Shown here: one piece after another, positions 24,353 to 35,295 of the stretch
Layout: each line of letters opens with the position of its first letter
How positions within the stretch are numbered: position 1 is the stretch's first letter
Assembly: GCA_026545225.1 (NCBI GenBank)
Contig: CM048854.1
Span: forward strand, 26,766,730-26,830,729
Source of the DNA: Cornus controversa
Taxonomy: Eukaryota; Streptophyta; Magnoliopsida; Cornales; Cornaceae
DNA length: 64,000 bases
Direction of reading: 5' to 3'
Translations under genes and position numbers: made by a program
Notes under the pieces: model-generated
Databases searched by the model: none
What the model was told of the DNA's origin: nothing
The model's input: the letters and a program-made list of their open reading frames with translations, nothing else

Positions 24353-25110
24353 CTATTTTTCCACAGCAAGTACGCGTTGGTATGCTTCAGAAATAGTCCA
24401 AAGCGAGTGAAGGCTGAGGACATCTTGCAGGGGCTGCCGCAATCCTCCCAAATACCGCACCACTGTCTGCTCTTCTGTCTCAGATAAATCATTCCGGGCT
24501 ATCAATTGATAGAAGTCCTCTGTGTAATCATCAACCGATCTCGTTCCTTGCCTCAACGACTGAAGTCATTGAAATAGGGTTTGAATGTAGCCGAAAGGAA
24601 GGAAGTGACCCTTCATCTTCTTCTTCATCATCTCCCAATCAGTGATCTTGGCCTTGCCTTGCTTGTCTCGTGATCGCTTCAACTGCTCCCACCATGCAAA
24701 GGCTCTGCCTTTGAGTTTGATGGTGACCAGTTTCACCTTGACACGATCTGGGACTTCTTTATATTCAAAGATACGCTCCACTTCGTTCATCTAATCGACA
24801 AATCCTTCGGCTTGTAACGTACCAGAAAACTCGGGCAGATCCACTCTGAAACTGAGGTCTCCATGACGTTCCTCCTAACCACGGTGCCCCCAGAATCGAG
24901 CACGATTGTGAAACGGGTTATCGGAACTGGAATCGGATTCGTGATCTTCCACCTCACGGTCACTGATAGTCTGCGCCGTTAGACGCTGGGTTAACTTTGC
25001 AACTTGCCTCTGTAAATCCTCAACATCAAATCCTGAACACTACGATCACGGTGTGGGACTTCCTCATTCGGAACCTGTCCACGACGACCACGACCACGAC
25101 CACTAGCCAT
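24353..25110 (-). pseudogene. chromovirus gag (frameshift and stops)
   Basis: The probable start ATG (25110-25108) opens MASGRGRGRRGQ. A frameshift lies near 25030. Stops occur near 24875, 24793 and 24570; the core GRAFAWWEQLKRSRD and later VDDYTEDFYQLI and YLGGLRQPLQDVL are clear retrotransposon gag signatures. The stops fit C-to-T or G-to-A change of Gln, Arg or Trp codons. Confidence 0.85.
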
Positions 25111-25147
25111 GAAAACTGATGAAATCTCACTTAGGAAGATGCTGAAA

Positions 25148-25161
25148 GCTCTGATACCAAC
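25148..25161 (-). other. primer binding site of the chromovirus
   Basis: GTTGGTATCAGAGC on the minus strand, directly after the 5' LTR end GGCGTCA. Complementary to the 3' end of initiator Met-tRNA. Confidence 0.9.
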
Positions 25162-25791
25162 TGACGCCGGACAGAATAGTGATTATTCTGTAGGCTAAGG
25201 GCAACAGAAAATAAACAGAAAGAAAGCATGAGAATTGTCCAAAAACTCAGAGAAAAGTCTCTGGTATTCAATATTATTATTCAAAATCAAGAGTGCCTTC
25301 GAATCAACCCACAAGCCGGGTTATATTGCTGAACTTCGTCAACATTACCAAAAATAGCAAAAACCTAATATTCGTGCCAAAATAAAATACGAAATAAAAG
25401 AAGGAAGTTGCCAAAAATCTGGCCCAAATCAAGCCCAGAATCTCTTCCTAATCAACAAAATAAATATTACTAAAAAAGGAAAGAAATAACTAAAATTAGG
25501 GATTCGGAGGGGAAAATAGTAGATTTTGGCCCCGAAAAAATACTCACCCAACTCGTACCCACGACGTGCGCGCCGAACCAAGCTTTCCGAATTGTGGTCA
25601 TAAAGGCGATTCTGACACCTGTAGCCAAAGTTATGGCCAAAATACTGAAGCACATCCAAAAATACCCTAATTAGTGACAAGGTCACGATTTTCTGCCATC
25701 TTTACGTTGATCTGCCAACTCAAAATATTTCAGTGCCATCAACGTGTCGTCTGACAGCTCAGCATCATCTAACTCGGATGCTCCTGCATCA
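25162..25791 (-). repeat. 5' LTR of the chromovirus
   Basis: 630 bp, equal in length to the 3' LTR and bounded by TG and CA. Followed on the outside by ACGTG, the same five bases that precede 20211. Confidence 0.92.
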
Positions 25792-25796
25792 ACGTG

Positions 25797-26935
25797 ACTG
25801 GATTCGGGGGTTTGCTTATGTGTGGGAATCGCAGCTGGGTATCTCACGACATCCGTACCAAGTACGGTTACCTTTTATGTCTCTACATTGCATTCATATG
25901 TCTTCTTATGGGTTTAGCATGTATCATCAATGTTGCTTGGCTATATCATATCTATGTCTTCATAAGAAAACTGCTCTACATAGTATATTTGGACCTACTT
26001 AGAAAATATGGATTTACTACTTAATGTGACCAAATCTAAGTTTAAAGCCAGACGCCTACGTATCTTGAGGATGCTCAAGAATCAGGTCGTTCATAGTTCC
26101 TACTAGTGAACTTAGACTCGTCCTTGAACAGTCTAATTGAATGAACTTATAGGTAATAAAGTGTCTTAATGACTCTAAGGGAGAAACTTATTTGACTGCT
26201 TGCCTACTTTGAAAGGATTATTACTTCCTACTTGAGATCTCTTAACCGAGATGGAAACTAGGGCTTGGAAAGTATGTCACCTAAATTATTGGATGCTTAA
26301 AGGATTAAAGAAATTACAGTTTCTAATGGGATGTCTAACTTATATGGAAACTTAGTATTTCGATGGAGACTTACTTACATTAGAAGACCTAGATCTTATT
26401 AAAACTAGGCCAAAATGGATGTCGGCTTAGATCTAGGGTTTGAATTAATACATGACTACTTTGGAAATCCTAACTTTTACCAACCTACGATTGGAAACTT
26501 GGCTACTTTAGATTATCTAATTGCCTATTGAACCTTAAGATTTAGTGGAACCTTGATGACCTAATCTCTTATTGGAAAACTAGGATTCACATGGAAACTT
26601 GGTTACTTGGATGACCTAACCTTTTATGGAAACTAAGATTCAAATAGAAATCTATATCTAAGGAGCCCTTACTTGGAAATAATATTTTGAGTGAAAAATA
26701 TGTATTTTGACTTACTTTTGAAAAATGATATTTATGATTTTTAAATGAGAATGAATTTATTAAACTCAAACGAGTGCCTACAAATAATCTAATGTGGCTT
26801 ATTAGAAAAAAAGATATATTTTGTAACAGAGATTATGAGTGAAAAAAGAAGTATATTGATGTGATTAAGATATAGAATTAGGAGATTACTTTTGGAAAAC
26901 TATGTCGCACATAAAACCATGTAGAAACCTAAAAC
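25797..26935. other. host DNA right of the chromovirus, possibly old Tat/Ogre-like LTR
   Basis: It contains GACGCCTACGTATCTTGAGG followed by CAAGAATCAGG, resembling the GACTGCCTACGTATCC / AGGAATCAGG block in LTRs of Tat/Ogre elements. From about 26290 to 26640 there are loose GGAAACT(T/A)GG-type repeats. Open frames crossing the LTR border are artefacts. Confidence 0.35.
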
Positions 26936-27940
26936 AACACCAGTTTTCAATTTGATCCATAACGCCACATCAGTAAATCCCGTGGTGCGATCATACTTCA
27001 GACCATCGCAATATCGATCAGAACTTTGAATCCTCACTTTGCCCGAACATGTTCTGCTCAATCAAACTTCAGTTACCAGGCGAATCAAAAATCGATCGTT
27101 TGATCCTAGATATTGCCAATTAAGCTTGATCATCAGCTATCTTCACCATCGATTAGGACAATCTACGATCAGCCAAGCATTGGCCGTCGGACCCCCAAAT
27201 CTATGTAATAAAAATAAAATAAAAAATTAAAAAGAAGAAGATTCAGATTCAACCTTGAAGCCTCTCAAAAGAAACGGTTATTTAGAAATCAAGCAATTCA
27301 AAAAGGTAATCCAAATAGCCTCTCGTAAGAGTGAAGAGAGAGAGGTTTGAATGATAAAAGAAAAAAGAACTAACTACACAAGGATGGTGAAAGGCACTTA
27401 CAAATGAAATGGCAAGAAAGAGCCACATTATATCCATGGAGGTCAAGCTAGCAAGAAAAGTCTTCTAACATTCCTTGCATTGTGCTTGGAAAGTAAGTGC
27501 TCTTCATCAAAAGCATGTGCAGTATCAACCTACCAAAAAGTATCATTCAAGAGCCCAGAAGCAATCATTTCATTACATGTTCAAGAATAAACTAAGGCTA
27601 ATGAGCCTAAGGAGTGGAGGATTCAGAAGAAGGCTAAACCAAGTCAGTAATGTCATTAAAGGGAGGAACATCAACTAGAAAATCACTGGCAATGGTGAAG
27701 ACATCCTTCAATGAAAATCCCTTCAACTTTAGACATCTTTGGATCATTGTATTCACCCAAGGTCTCAATTTTGTTACAAGAGTCAAACTAATGAGTCTCT
27801 CATTTGGATTTAGAAAAGAGCGCATGCTCAAAGCCATATTGAAAAACTTCAACACTCCACTATAGAAATTTCAGAACTTCAAGCAAGATTAAAAATGCGA
27901 GTTTGTATAAATTCCCTAAAGTTGAGACCACTACGTCCAA
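26936..27940. other. unassigned DNA
   Basis: Several open frames of 60-75 codons overlap on both strands (for example 27634-27855 minus) without a recognisable domain, signal or splice context. No gene is called. Confidence 0.45.
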
Positions 27941-28450
27941 CTGAAGGGAATTGGGGCTAGTGTGGAGGTGAAAATTTCCCACCAATAAGAAGAAGACACT
28001 TGTATAAGAGAGGTCAAATATTGTACATGGCTTGGTCTAAGTCAGCAAAAAGAGAGCATATGCGGCGGCATACGTGGCAAAGACTGATGAACAACTTGCC
28101 TCCCAAGTCAATTAGAGTCCTATGGGAACAGAATTGGGAAAGGAAAGATAGATCAGGAATGAATCCAATGGCAACTAGGATTTCATCTTGTATAAATATG
28201 AGCCTTAGGGCGGTACAGAAAGGGAGTTAAAAAAAATATATAGAAAGGGGATTGGAAAATATACGAGCTTGTATCTCTGTAATATCTCAAATGAAATATA
28301 AGAAAGTCTCCTCTGATCCATGAATGTACGCTGAGTTGTGCCGAACCATGCAAATCTCGTGTGTCTATTATTCTTGCATTTTTTTCTTGAGTGTTGTTAC
28401 TGCATCAATGGTTTGGATTTCGTTTGCCCAGTTTTTGCACCTACAACCAG
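27941..28450 (+). mobile_element. possible copia-type LTR 3' part
   Basis: The run TCTCTGTAATATCTCAAATG, then CCGAACCATGCAAATCTCGTG and CTATTATTCTTGCATTT, resembles the R/U5 end of a common class of plant copia LTRs. No partner LTR, primer site or coding region was found, so this is tentative. Confidence 0.3.
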
Positions 28451-28483
28451 TTAAGTTGTTATTAATTTATTTAGCTTAGGTCC

Positions 28484-29056
28484 ATCACATATATAGGTAT
28501 AATCAATAATTAGTAGACTATGTTTATTTGTACACTCATGGAGCTAATAAAGAATGAATATTTTTTTTTTTGGTGGGGGAATATAATGAATAAATATAGT
28601 TGATAATACATGCAAGCCTGAAATTTATGGGAATGAGAATGTTAAATGTAAAATATTTGTAGAATCAACAATTAATAAAATATATCTTTAAAGTATATGA
28701 AAATCAAAATATTTACAATTTAATATACCGAGAATCAACAATTAAATAAATATATCTCTAAAATTGTAGGGAGGAAAATTTCTTCCACATGAATTATTTA
28801 ATGAATCGACAATCAATTAAAATATATATATCTAAGAAATTTATAGGAACCAAATTGTTTAAGATACGATATCACCATTTTAATAAAATATGTATGTGAA
28901 ATAAAGGGAATCAGAGAATCTTTTAAATTTATATCATTTATGCATTAATCAACGATTAAATAAGATATATTATTTGAAATACATATATATAGGGCAATTT
29001 AAGCTAATCCATTTCATATATTCAATTAAAAACTTGTTCTTTTGTTTCATTTTACT
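28484..29056 (+). promoter_or_regulatory. upstream region and TATA box of B3-like gene copy 2
   Basis: The region is shared with copy 1 (19156 on) and copy 3 (51003 on). A TATATATA box at 28984-28991 lies 66 bases before the ATG, and the leader ending CTTGTTCTTTTGTTTCATTT is nearly identical before copy 3. Conservation of box and leader supports both being real promoters or recently duplicated ones. Confidence 0.5.
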
Positions 29057-29446
29057 ATGAGTGGCAGTAGCAGCACTGGGGCAGAAACAAGTTACCTGAA
29101 CAAAAAATGGCCAATAAGGACTCAGATTTATACAAGCGGCAACCAAGGATTCATTCAACTAGATGCTGATGATGTAGAGAGAGAAATTTTTCCAAAACTG
29201 CACCATCGTGAGCGAAGTGCCTTGGAATATTATTCTGCCATATTACAAATCACTGTAAGAGATGATGATAAAAAAAAAAATTATTTCATGGAAATGAAGA
29301 AGAGTGAAGAAGGAAGCTATCATCTTTTGAAAGCTGGCTCTTTGATTCAAGACAATGGACTCCGTCCTCACCAGTGGATTGGATTCAAATTCAGTAGGAA
29401 TGGTGACCTGCATTTTACAGTACTAGAACATATATTTCCTATTTAA
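29057..29446 (+). CDS. small B3-like DNA-binding domain protein, copy 2 (129 aa)
   Basis: Single-exon open frame from ATG 29057 to the stop ending at 29446; the frame stays open 15 nt upstream but without an ATG. The order of a strand/helix with DADDVEREIFPKL, a VRDDD-containing strand, a YFMEMKK strand and GSYHLLKAGSLIQDNGLRPHQWIGFKF resembles plant B3 domains of the DUF313 type (short B3 proteins). It has no signal peptide or membrane segment. Copy 3 at 51935 shares most of these positions. B3 proteins bind DNA in the nucleus; target and role here are unknown. The fold is my reading of a weak match. Confidence 0.6.
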   Translation: MSGSSSTGAETSYLNKKWPIRTQIYTSGNQGFIQLDADDVEREIFPKLHHRERSALEYYSAILQITVRDDDKKKNYFMEMKKSEEGSYHLLKAGSLIQDNGLRPHQWIGFKFSRNGDLHFTVLEHIFPI

Positions 29447-29463
29447 TTTTGAAAGTGTTCAAG

Positions 29464-29469
29464 AATAAA
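29464..29469 (+). promoter_or_regulatory. poly(A) signal of B3-like copy 2
   Basis: AATAAA 18 bases after the stop, with a second AATAAA about ten bases on. The equivalent position after copy 3 also has AATAAA. Confidence 0.45.
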
Positions 29470-29958
29470 ACAGAATAAATTGTAGATAAAGCAAAGATAT
29501 ATAACTGGGATATGATATTGTTCATATTTAATGCAGTTGATTATTATTATTATTAGGGAGTTGCTATTCTATTTGCGCTTCATAAATATATTTTTTGTTT
29601 TAAATAAATACAACGACCAAAGTGTCCTCTTACTATGCTATTTCAACTATGAAAGTACTCTCGTCTTTGTTTTTGCTCGGTTGTGATTTGTTCACTTTCT
29701 GTTTATTACTTATTTATTATAAACTCTCTCTCTTCTTGCTAAAACTTGACACCATCTTATTGTTAAAAGTATTAAATGAAATAGAAAAAAATTTGAGTTA
29801 CACGCTTGCTGCTATAGAAGAATCATAAAAAAATTATAGCGATCACAACAAATTTTCATCTTTATCAGTTTCATTTTTCTTCAACTATTACTGTCATGTC
29901 GAAACCCATTACATTTTTGCATGAAATTTAAGTGGCTAATAGAGCAAACAAAGATCGT
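29470..29958 (+). other. conserved downstream region of B3-like copy 2
   Basis: Up to about 29880 it matches the right half of the copy 1 remnant (19455-19825), and its first part matches copy 3. It includes an open frame at 29622-29828 that is partly shared with copy 1 (19463 on), but the shared part has frame-breaking differences, so it is probably noncoding. Confidence 0.55.
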
Positions 29959-29963
29959 AATGG

Positions 29964-30162
29964 TGACAAAAGTTACAAGAAATATGTTGTATATTTCGTA
30001 TATTTCTTTAGAAGAGTGAACATGTATAAATAGGGTTACAATTACACCTATTCTAGGCTATGCTAATTTTAAGGCAAGAATAATGAAAAAATCTCATCCT
30101 TATATGTAGTGATTGGCAATCTTTCTTCCCATAATTCCTCTGGATGACAACTCACGCCAACA
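29964..30162 (-). repeat. 3' LTR of the copia element (199 bp)
   Basis: It lacks about 28 bases found in the 5' LTR, removing one arm of a 13-bp inverted repeat. Otherwise closely similar to the partner. Confidence 0.88.
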
Positions 30163-30168
30163 CACCCC

Positions 30169-30583
30169 TCAAGTGGGTGCATACAAGTCTCTGATGCCCA
30201 ACTTGTCAAGTGATCGAGTTGTAAAAATTCTTGTTGCATACCGCTTTTGTTAGTACATCTGCCAATTGATCCTCGGACTTGATAAACGGAAATCGGATTA
30301 TCTTGGTCTCAAGATTCTATTTAATAAAATTTCGATCTACTTCCACATGTTTGGTTCTATCATGTTGGACAGGGTTGTGTGAAATAGCAATTGCTGCCTT
30401 GTTGAAACAAAATAGGTCCATCTCACTTTTTGGGCCAAAGCCAATTTTTGTTAATAGTCTTTTAAGCCAGAGAAGCTCACAAAGACCCTTAGCCATCCCT
30501 CTGAATTCAGCTTCAGCACTTGACAAAGCCACGACGTTCTGCTTCTTACTTCTCCACGTAACCAGGTTCCCTCCAACAAACAT
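30169..30583 (-). pseudogene. copia RNase H, C-terminal part
   Basis: It carries NLVTWRSKKQNVVALSSAEAE, then KGLCELLWLK, DRTKHVEVDRNFIK, and ends near YAPT with the stop at 30171-30169, six bases before the 3' LTR. This is the C-terminal half of copia RNase H. The N-terminal half is separated from it by the solo LTR at 30596-34253, with a further small loss of residues. Confidence 0.85.
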
Positions 30584-31559
30584 GAAGTATCTTGATGAAA
30601 TACCCCCCAGAAAATTCCGCGCATGAGGTGGCCAGTCTCATACACAAAACCTGAGAGATACTAACAATTGATAGCAAACAAGCATAGAATACAATGACTA
30701 AAGAAAAAGAATTATAAATACTGAAAGGAAAGTCTAACTGAAATAAATAATCATGTTAAATAACATTGTATTATTCTGATTGATACAACTTGGAAGTCCG
30801 GTAATCCACGGACCCCTTAACCAAATAAAAACATCAAAGTAAAACTCTATGAACCGATTTAAGTCCCTACACTAAAGTATGGTAAGGAATGGATGATTGT
30901 CAAGCTCTACGAACTCCACACGCAAATCTTCAGATAGAAACTGTCTGGAACCTGAAATATCAACAAAGTGGGTTAAACCCACGAGCAAATTCTCTCTACT
31001 ACAACCCAATCAGAGAACCGGTAAACATACCCTCTATATGAGGACAGTAAAGACATATAGATATAATTATACCGTTTAGTTATTAAATCTCCTATCTTAG
31101 AAGTAACTAGAACTATGTTCTGAACTAACCCATCCATTATCACAATACAGATAAAACAAATTTCTAAGTTCAAACCATAGACAATCCTAACATGCCTTCT
31201 TCCATATATTCTACAAATGCCTTACAAGGTATTAGGCAAACCTATCCTGCCTTCACCAATAATCCTTTTCCAAGACAACAAATTTATGTTTATATACAAT
31301 TAAAGATAATCCACCAGCTCATAAATATATATACCCAATTAACCCTATGACCCAAGAATAGAGCCGGCCCACACCCTACACTAACACATCAGTTATCTTA
31401 ATGCAAGTGCAGACTAATTTTAAGTTTACACAAGAAATAATCGTAATATGCTCGAATATATAACGAGAAACGTTCTTACTAGATATTAGGCAATCCTGAC
31501 ATGCTCCAAATAAAATATAAAGATATCATATAAATTGTTTGGCGATCCCGACACGCCTT

Positions 31560-32210
31560 GGCAATCCCAACATGTCAAATATAATGCATAGATACCTTAT
31601 TAGGTATTAGGCGATCCCGACACGCCTTGGCAATCCCAACATGCCAAATATAATGCATATATACCTTATTAGGTATTAGGCGATCCTGACACGCCTTGGC
31701 AATCCCAACATGCCAAATATAATGCATATATACCTTATTAGGTATTAGGCGATCCTGACACGCCTTGGCAATCCCAACATGCCAAATATAATGCATAGAT
31801 ACCTTATTAGGTATGGACGATCCTGACACGCCTTGGCAATCCCAACATGCCAAATATAATGCATAGATACCTTATTAGGTATGGGCGATCCTGACACGCC
31901 GGGCAATCCTTACATGCCAAAATAAAATGCATAGATACCTTATTAGGTATGGGCGATCCTGACACGCCTGGCAATCCTTACATGCCAAAATAAAATGCAT
32001 AAATACCTTATTAGGTATGGGCGATCCTGACACGCCGGGCAATCCTTACATGCCAAAATAAAATGCATAAATACCTTATTAGGTATGGGCGATCCTGACA
32101 CGCCGGGCAATCCTTACATGCCAAAATAAAATGCATAGATACCTTATTAGGTATGGGCGATCCTGACACGCCGGGCAATCCTTACATGCCAAAATAAAAT
32201 GTATAGTTGC
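31560..32210 (-). repeat. palindromic tandem repeat array, about 9 units of 67-70 bp
   Basis: The unit contains ATACCTTATTAGGTAT (arms of six, loop of four), then GGCGATCCTGACACGCC, GGCAATCC and ACATGCCAAA. Occurrences of TACCTTATTAGGTAT are about 69 bases apart from 31592 to 32140. Two sub-variants exist: left units have CCTTGGCAATCCCAACATG, right ones CCGGGCAATCCTTACATG. The short open frames in the array are repeat translations. Confidence 0.85.
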
Positions 32211-33114
32211 ATTCCCAATATGAAACATAAAATAAATAAGGTGCATTATGATCTTAATTTGCACAAACAAAGTAATTCAAATTATCTGACATGAAATTAT
32301 CACCATAAGACAAATCGTTCACAAGTAAGCTATAATCAAGTATTTAATGGGCATTTATATCCTTAAATGAAAATACATTCAAGTAAATCAAACAACACAA
32401 TTTAACCACTTTAGAAGCAAACACCCAATCCAACCCCCAATACACTCAAATCTATGAGGGAATCTAAACCAAAATCTTATCTAGGTTTTTGGGTCTTTTC
32501 TACTTCTAATAACCCTATTAAATCATTCTGGAATTTTCTAGAATTTTACAAAATATTTTCAACAAATAAAAGAAGGTGAAAACCCAACTTTTAAACACTT
32601 TAAAAATTCATTGAACACTAAGGGAAGCTCTTTTCAAGTTGAAAATTTAAAAACAAGTTTATTTAACCTCCAGAATGTTACCAAAAAAATTTGGGAATTT
32701 TTGGAATTACAAAAGTATTTTCTAAAATTATAGAAAGTGAAAAACCCAACTTTTGGACACTTTAAAAATCAATTGAACAATAAGGGAAGATCATTTTGAG
32801 TTGAAAATTTAAACCCAAGTGAATTTAGCCTCCACAATGGTAAATCATTTCTACATGAAATTTAAACCCCAAGCTCCTTAAGCTCCCAGAAAGTTGACAT
32901 AAAAATTTGGGAATTTTTAGAATTCTAAAAGTATTTTTAAAAAATAATTTCCCTAATTTTCAAGTTTTTCCAAAAATTTTAAAAATTCAAAACAAATAAT
33001 AAAATTATTCGGAATGGGCCCATATCGGACCCAGAGGTGGGCCCCCGAGAGTGGGCCCCAAAAATACTTTTCCGGCCACCGGCTCCGGCGGCACGCGCCC
33101 CCACGCGCCGGCGG

Positions 33115-33180
33115 CCGGGTGGCCCCCTTTTCTTTTTCTTTTTCTTTTTTTTTCTTTTTCTTTTTCTTTCCTTCTTCTTC
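33115..33180. repeat. CT-rich tract in the solo LTR
   Basis: A C/T-rich run (TTTTCTTTTT repeats) follows a GC-rich block at 33040-33120. Equivalent tracts exist in the family copies at about 45960-46000 and 57700-57760. The Lys-rich and Ser/Phe-rich open frames here are artefacts. Confidence 0.6.
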
Positions 33181-34341
33181 TTCCCCACCTGAAGCTTCAC
33201 GCTCCCAACAATGGTGGAAAACTTCCCGATCACTTTCCGATCACTTCCGGGCACCGAATCGCGTATATAAATATACCATTGAACTCGTATCGATCTAAGC
33301 TACGCATTGGTACCAAAATTATCACCTCTTGCGGCCTAAATTAAAAACGCCCAATTTCAAGTTTCAAAAATCTAAAATTTCAAACTCAATTTCCCGTCAA
33401 TCTACCCAACGGTTCACAACCAAACTTTCAAGGATTGTTCTAGAAAGTAAGATTTACCTTTTAATCGGAACAAAAACGTTCAAAAATGATGAATACAGTA
33501 AACCCAATTTCATGTATATATATATACATACACGCCTATACAGTCATATATACATGTATATATATATGCAAAAATACCCTAAAACAGTACCAAAACTCCA
33601 AAATCTTCATGTTTAATTTACAGAAATTCTTAACATGAAAAATCATTTAATTTCATAATTAATTGTATACAATTTCTAGCAACATGTCTATACAATTAAT
33701 ATATATATTACATATATATTTCAGCAACATGTATATACAAAAATATATATGTATACAGATTCAAAGGGGAAGAGAAGAGTTCGAACTTGCCTTGTGATGT
33801 TAAGCAAAAATCACTTCTTTTCTCTTTTCCGGGCGTCTACCGTTTTCTCCCTATCTGTTCGTAGGAATCCTCTCTACGTAGAAACTACTGAACCCTAATT
33901 CCTTTTCTCTTATTTAACATTCTTAAATAATGAAACTAATAAATATAAAATATTTAGCCCAACTATATATATATATATATAGCCCAGCCCAGCTGCCTAG
34001 CCCAACATAATAATAATAATACAAGAATAAAGAAAATGCAGCCCAAACCAACATATTTTTATTTAACAGAAAAACACTATATTTAAAACAAATATTTAAC
34101 ACACAATGAACACTTAGTAACAATTCAAACATCCACATTAAACATATAAAAAAAAAAGCATTGACAAAATTAATTAAAGTATTTAAATAATTAAAAACTC
34201 CATCAACTAAATAAAAACCCAATTTAAATATCCTCAAATTACGGGGTATTACACTTGAGGTGGATGTATCCCTCAACTCTAAGAAGATCATTTTTAATTC
34301 TTTGAGAACATGAGCCCTTTTCCTGGAGATGACTTTAAGTA

Positions 34342-35292
34342 TCAAAGAATTCGGATCACTGCATCCATGTGATCCTCACTTAGGCAATGCATGAATTGGC
34401 TTACCATGCTCACAGCATAAGCAATATCTGGGCGAGTATGAGAGAGATATATAAGTTTCCCTACTAATCTTTGGTATCTCTCTTTGTTTGTGGGCACTTG
34501 GTCTGAATATTCTCCAAGTTTATGGTTCTGAACAATTGGTGTGTCTGTAGGCTTACACTTGAGTAGTCCCACCTTTGATAGTAAGTCTAAGATATATTTT
34601 CGTTGAGAAAGAAATATACCTTCTTTTGATCTAGCAACCTCAATTCCTATAAAATATTTAAGTACTCCTAGGTCCTTCATTTTGAATTCCTTCGCCAAAT
34701 GCTTTTGGAGTCTTGATATTTATTCCGAGTCATTACCTGTAATAATCATGTCATCTACATAGAATATTAAAGCCGTGACCTTGCCCAGTTGACGTTTTAA
34801 GAACAGCGTATGATCTTAGTTGCTATGATTGTAACCATATTTCTTCATTGCCAAGCTAAGTCGCCCAAACCATGCTCTAGGAGACTGTTTTAAACCATAC
34901 AGTGCCTTTTGTAATTTACATACCACCTCAGACTCGAGGTTTGCTATGTAGCCTGGTGGAACATCCATGTAAACTTCTTCCTCAAGATCACCATAGAGGA
35001 AAGCATTTTTTACATCAAACTGGTGCAATGGCCAATCATGGTTTGCTGCAAGAGACAACAGTACTCTAACCGTGTTTAATTTTGCCACTGGCAAGAAGGT
35101 TTCTTGATAATCTATGCCATATGTCTGTGTATAGCCTTTAGCTACTAGTCGTGATTTGTATCGGTCTATTGAACCATCTACTTTGTGTTTGATGGAGAAC
35201 ACCCATTTACACCCCACCACCTTCTTTCTATTTGGTAGAGGGACAAGAGTCCATATTTCATTTTTCAACAATGCCTCAATTTTTTCTTTCAC
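34342..35292 (-). pseudogene. copia reverse transcriptase
   Basis: It contains [56 protein letters not shown] and [12 protein letters not shown], then YVDDMIITGND (intact active site near 34750), KDLGVLKYFIGIEVA and RPDIAYAVSMVSQFM. Stops at about 34818 and 34722 interrupt the frame, the former a probable CAA to TAA. Confidence 0.9.
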
Positions 35293-35295
35293 AGC

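Larger units (their letters stand above)
20211..25791 (-). mobile_element. full-length CRM/Reina-like chromovirus (5581 bp)
   Basis: It has two 630-bp LTRs (20211-20840 and 25162-25791), each starting TGATGCAGG and ending GGCGTCA in element sense, flanked by the target duplication ACGTG (20206-20210 and 25792-25796). A Met-tRNA primer site adjoins the 5' LTR. The order is gag, protease, reverse transcriptase, RNase H, integrase, with the last frame running about 109 nt into the 3' LTR as described for CRM elements. By eye the LTRs differ at about 11 of 630 positions. The body has several stops, a gag frameshift and lost catalytic or zinc-binding residues, so it is structurally complete but not autonomous. 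Confidence 0.9.
30596..34253 (-). mobile_element. solo LTR of the TGTAATA family (3658 bp) inside the copia element
   Basis: In minus-strand sense it starts TGTAATACCCCGTAATTTG and ends GGGGGGTATTTCA, flanked by TCAAG on both sides (plus strand CTTGA at 30591-30595 and 34254-34258). No primer site or coding sequence is attached, so it results from LTR-LTR recombination after insertion. It interrupts the copia RNase H and is thus younger than the copia insertion. It holds about nine palindromic repeats. Confidence 0.9.

Noticed and set aside
25733..26024. Open frames crossing the right chromovirus LTR border
   Set aside because: They begin inside the LTR and continue across the target duplication, so they cannot be an ancestral gene.
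27634..27865. Overlapping 71-73 codon frames on both strands
   Set aside because: No motif, promoter or splice context was seen, and both strands are open to the same extent.
29622..29828. 68-codon open frame downstream of B3-like copy 2, partly shared with copy 1
   Set aside because: The shared stretch differs by frame-breaking changes between copies and has low-complexity content, so coding is not supported.
31560..32210. Regular 67-70 bp repeat units resembling a CRISPR array
   Set aside because: The units are near identical throughout, with no unique spacers; it lies inside a plant LTR.
31575..32270. Repetitive MACWDCQG / NKVYMHYIWHVGIAKACQ type open frames
   Set aside because: They are translations of the palindromic LTR repeat, not a repeat protein.
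33014..33344. Lys-rich and Ser/Phe-rich open frames
   Set aside because: They are products of the CT-rich tract in the LTR; the same tract recurs in other copies of the family.
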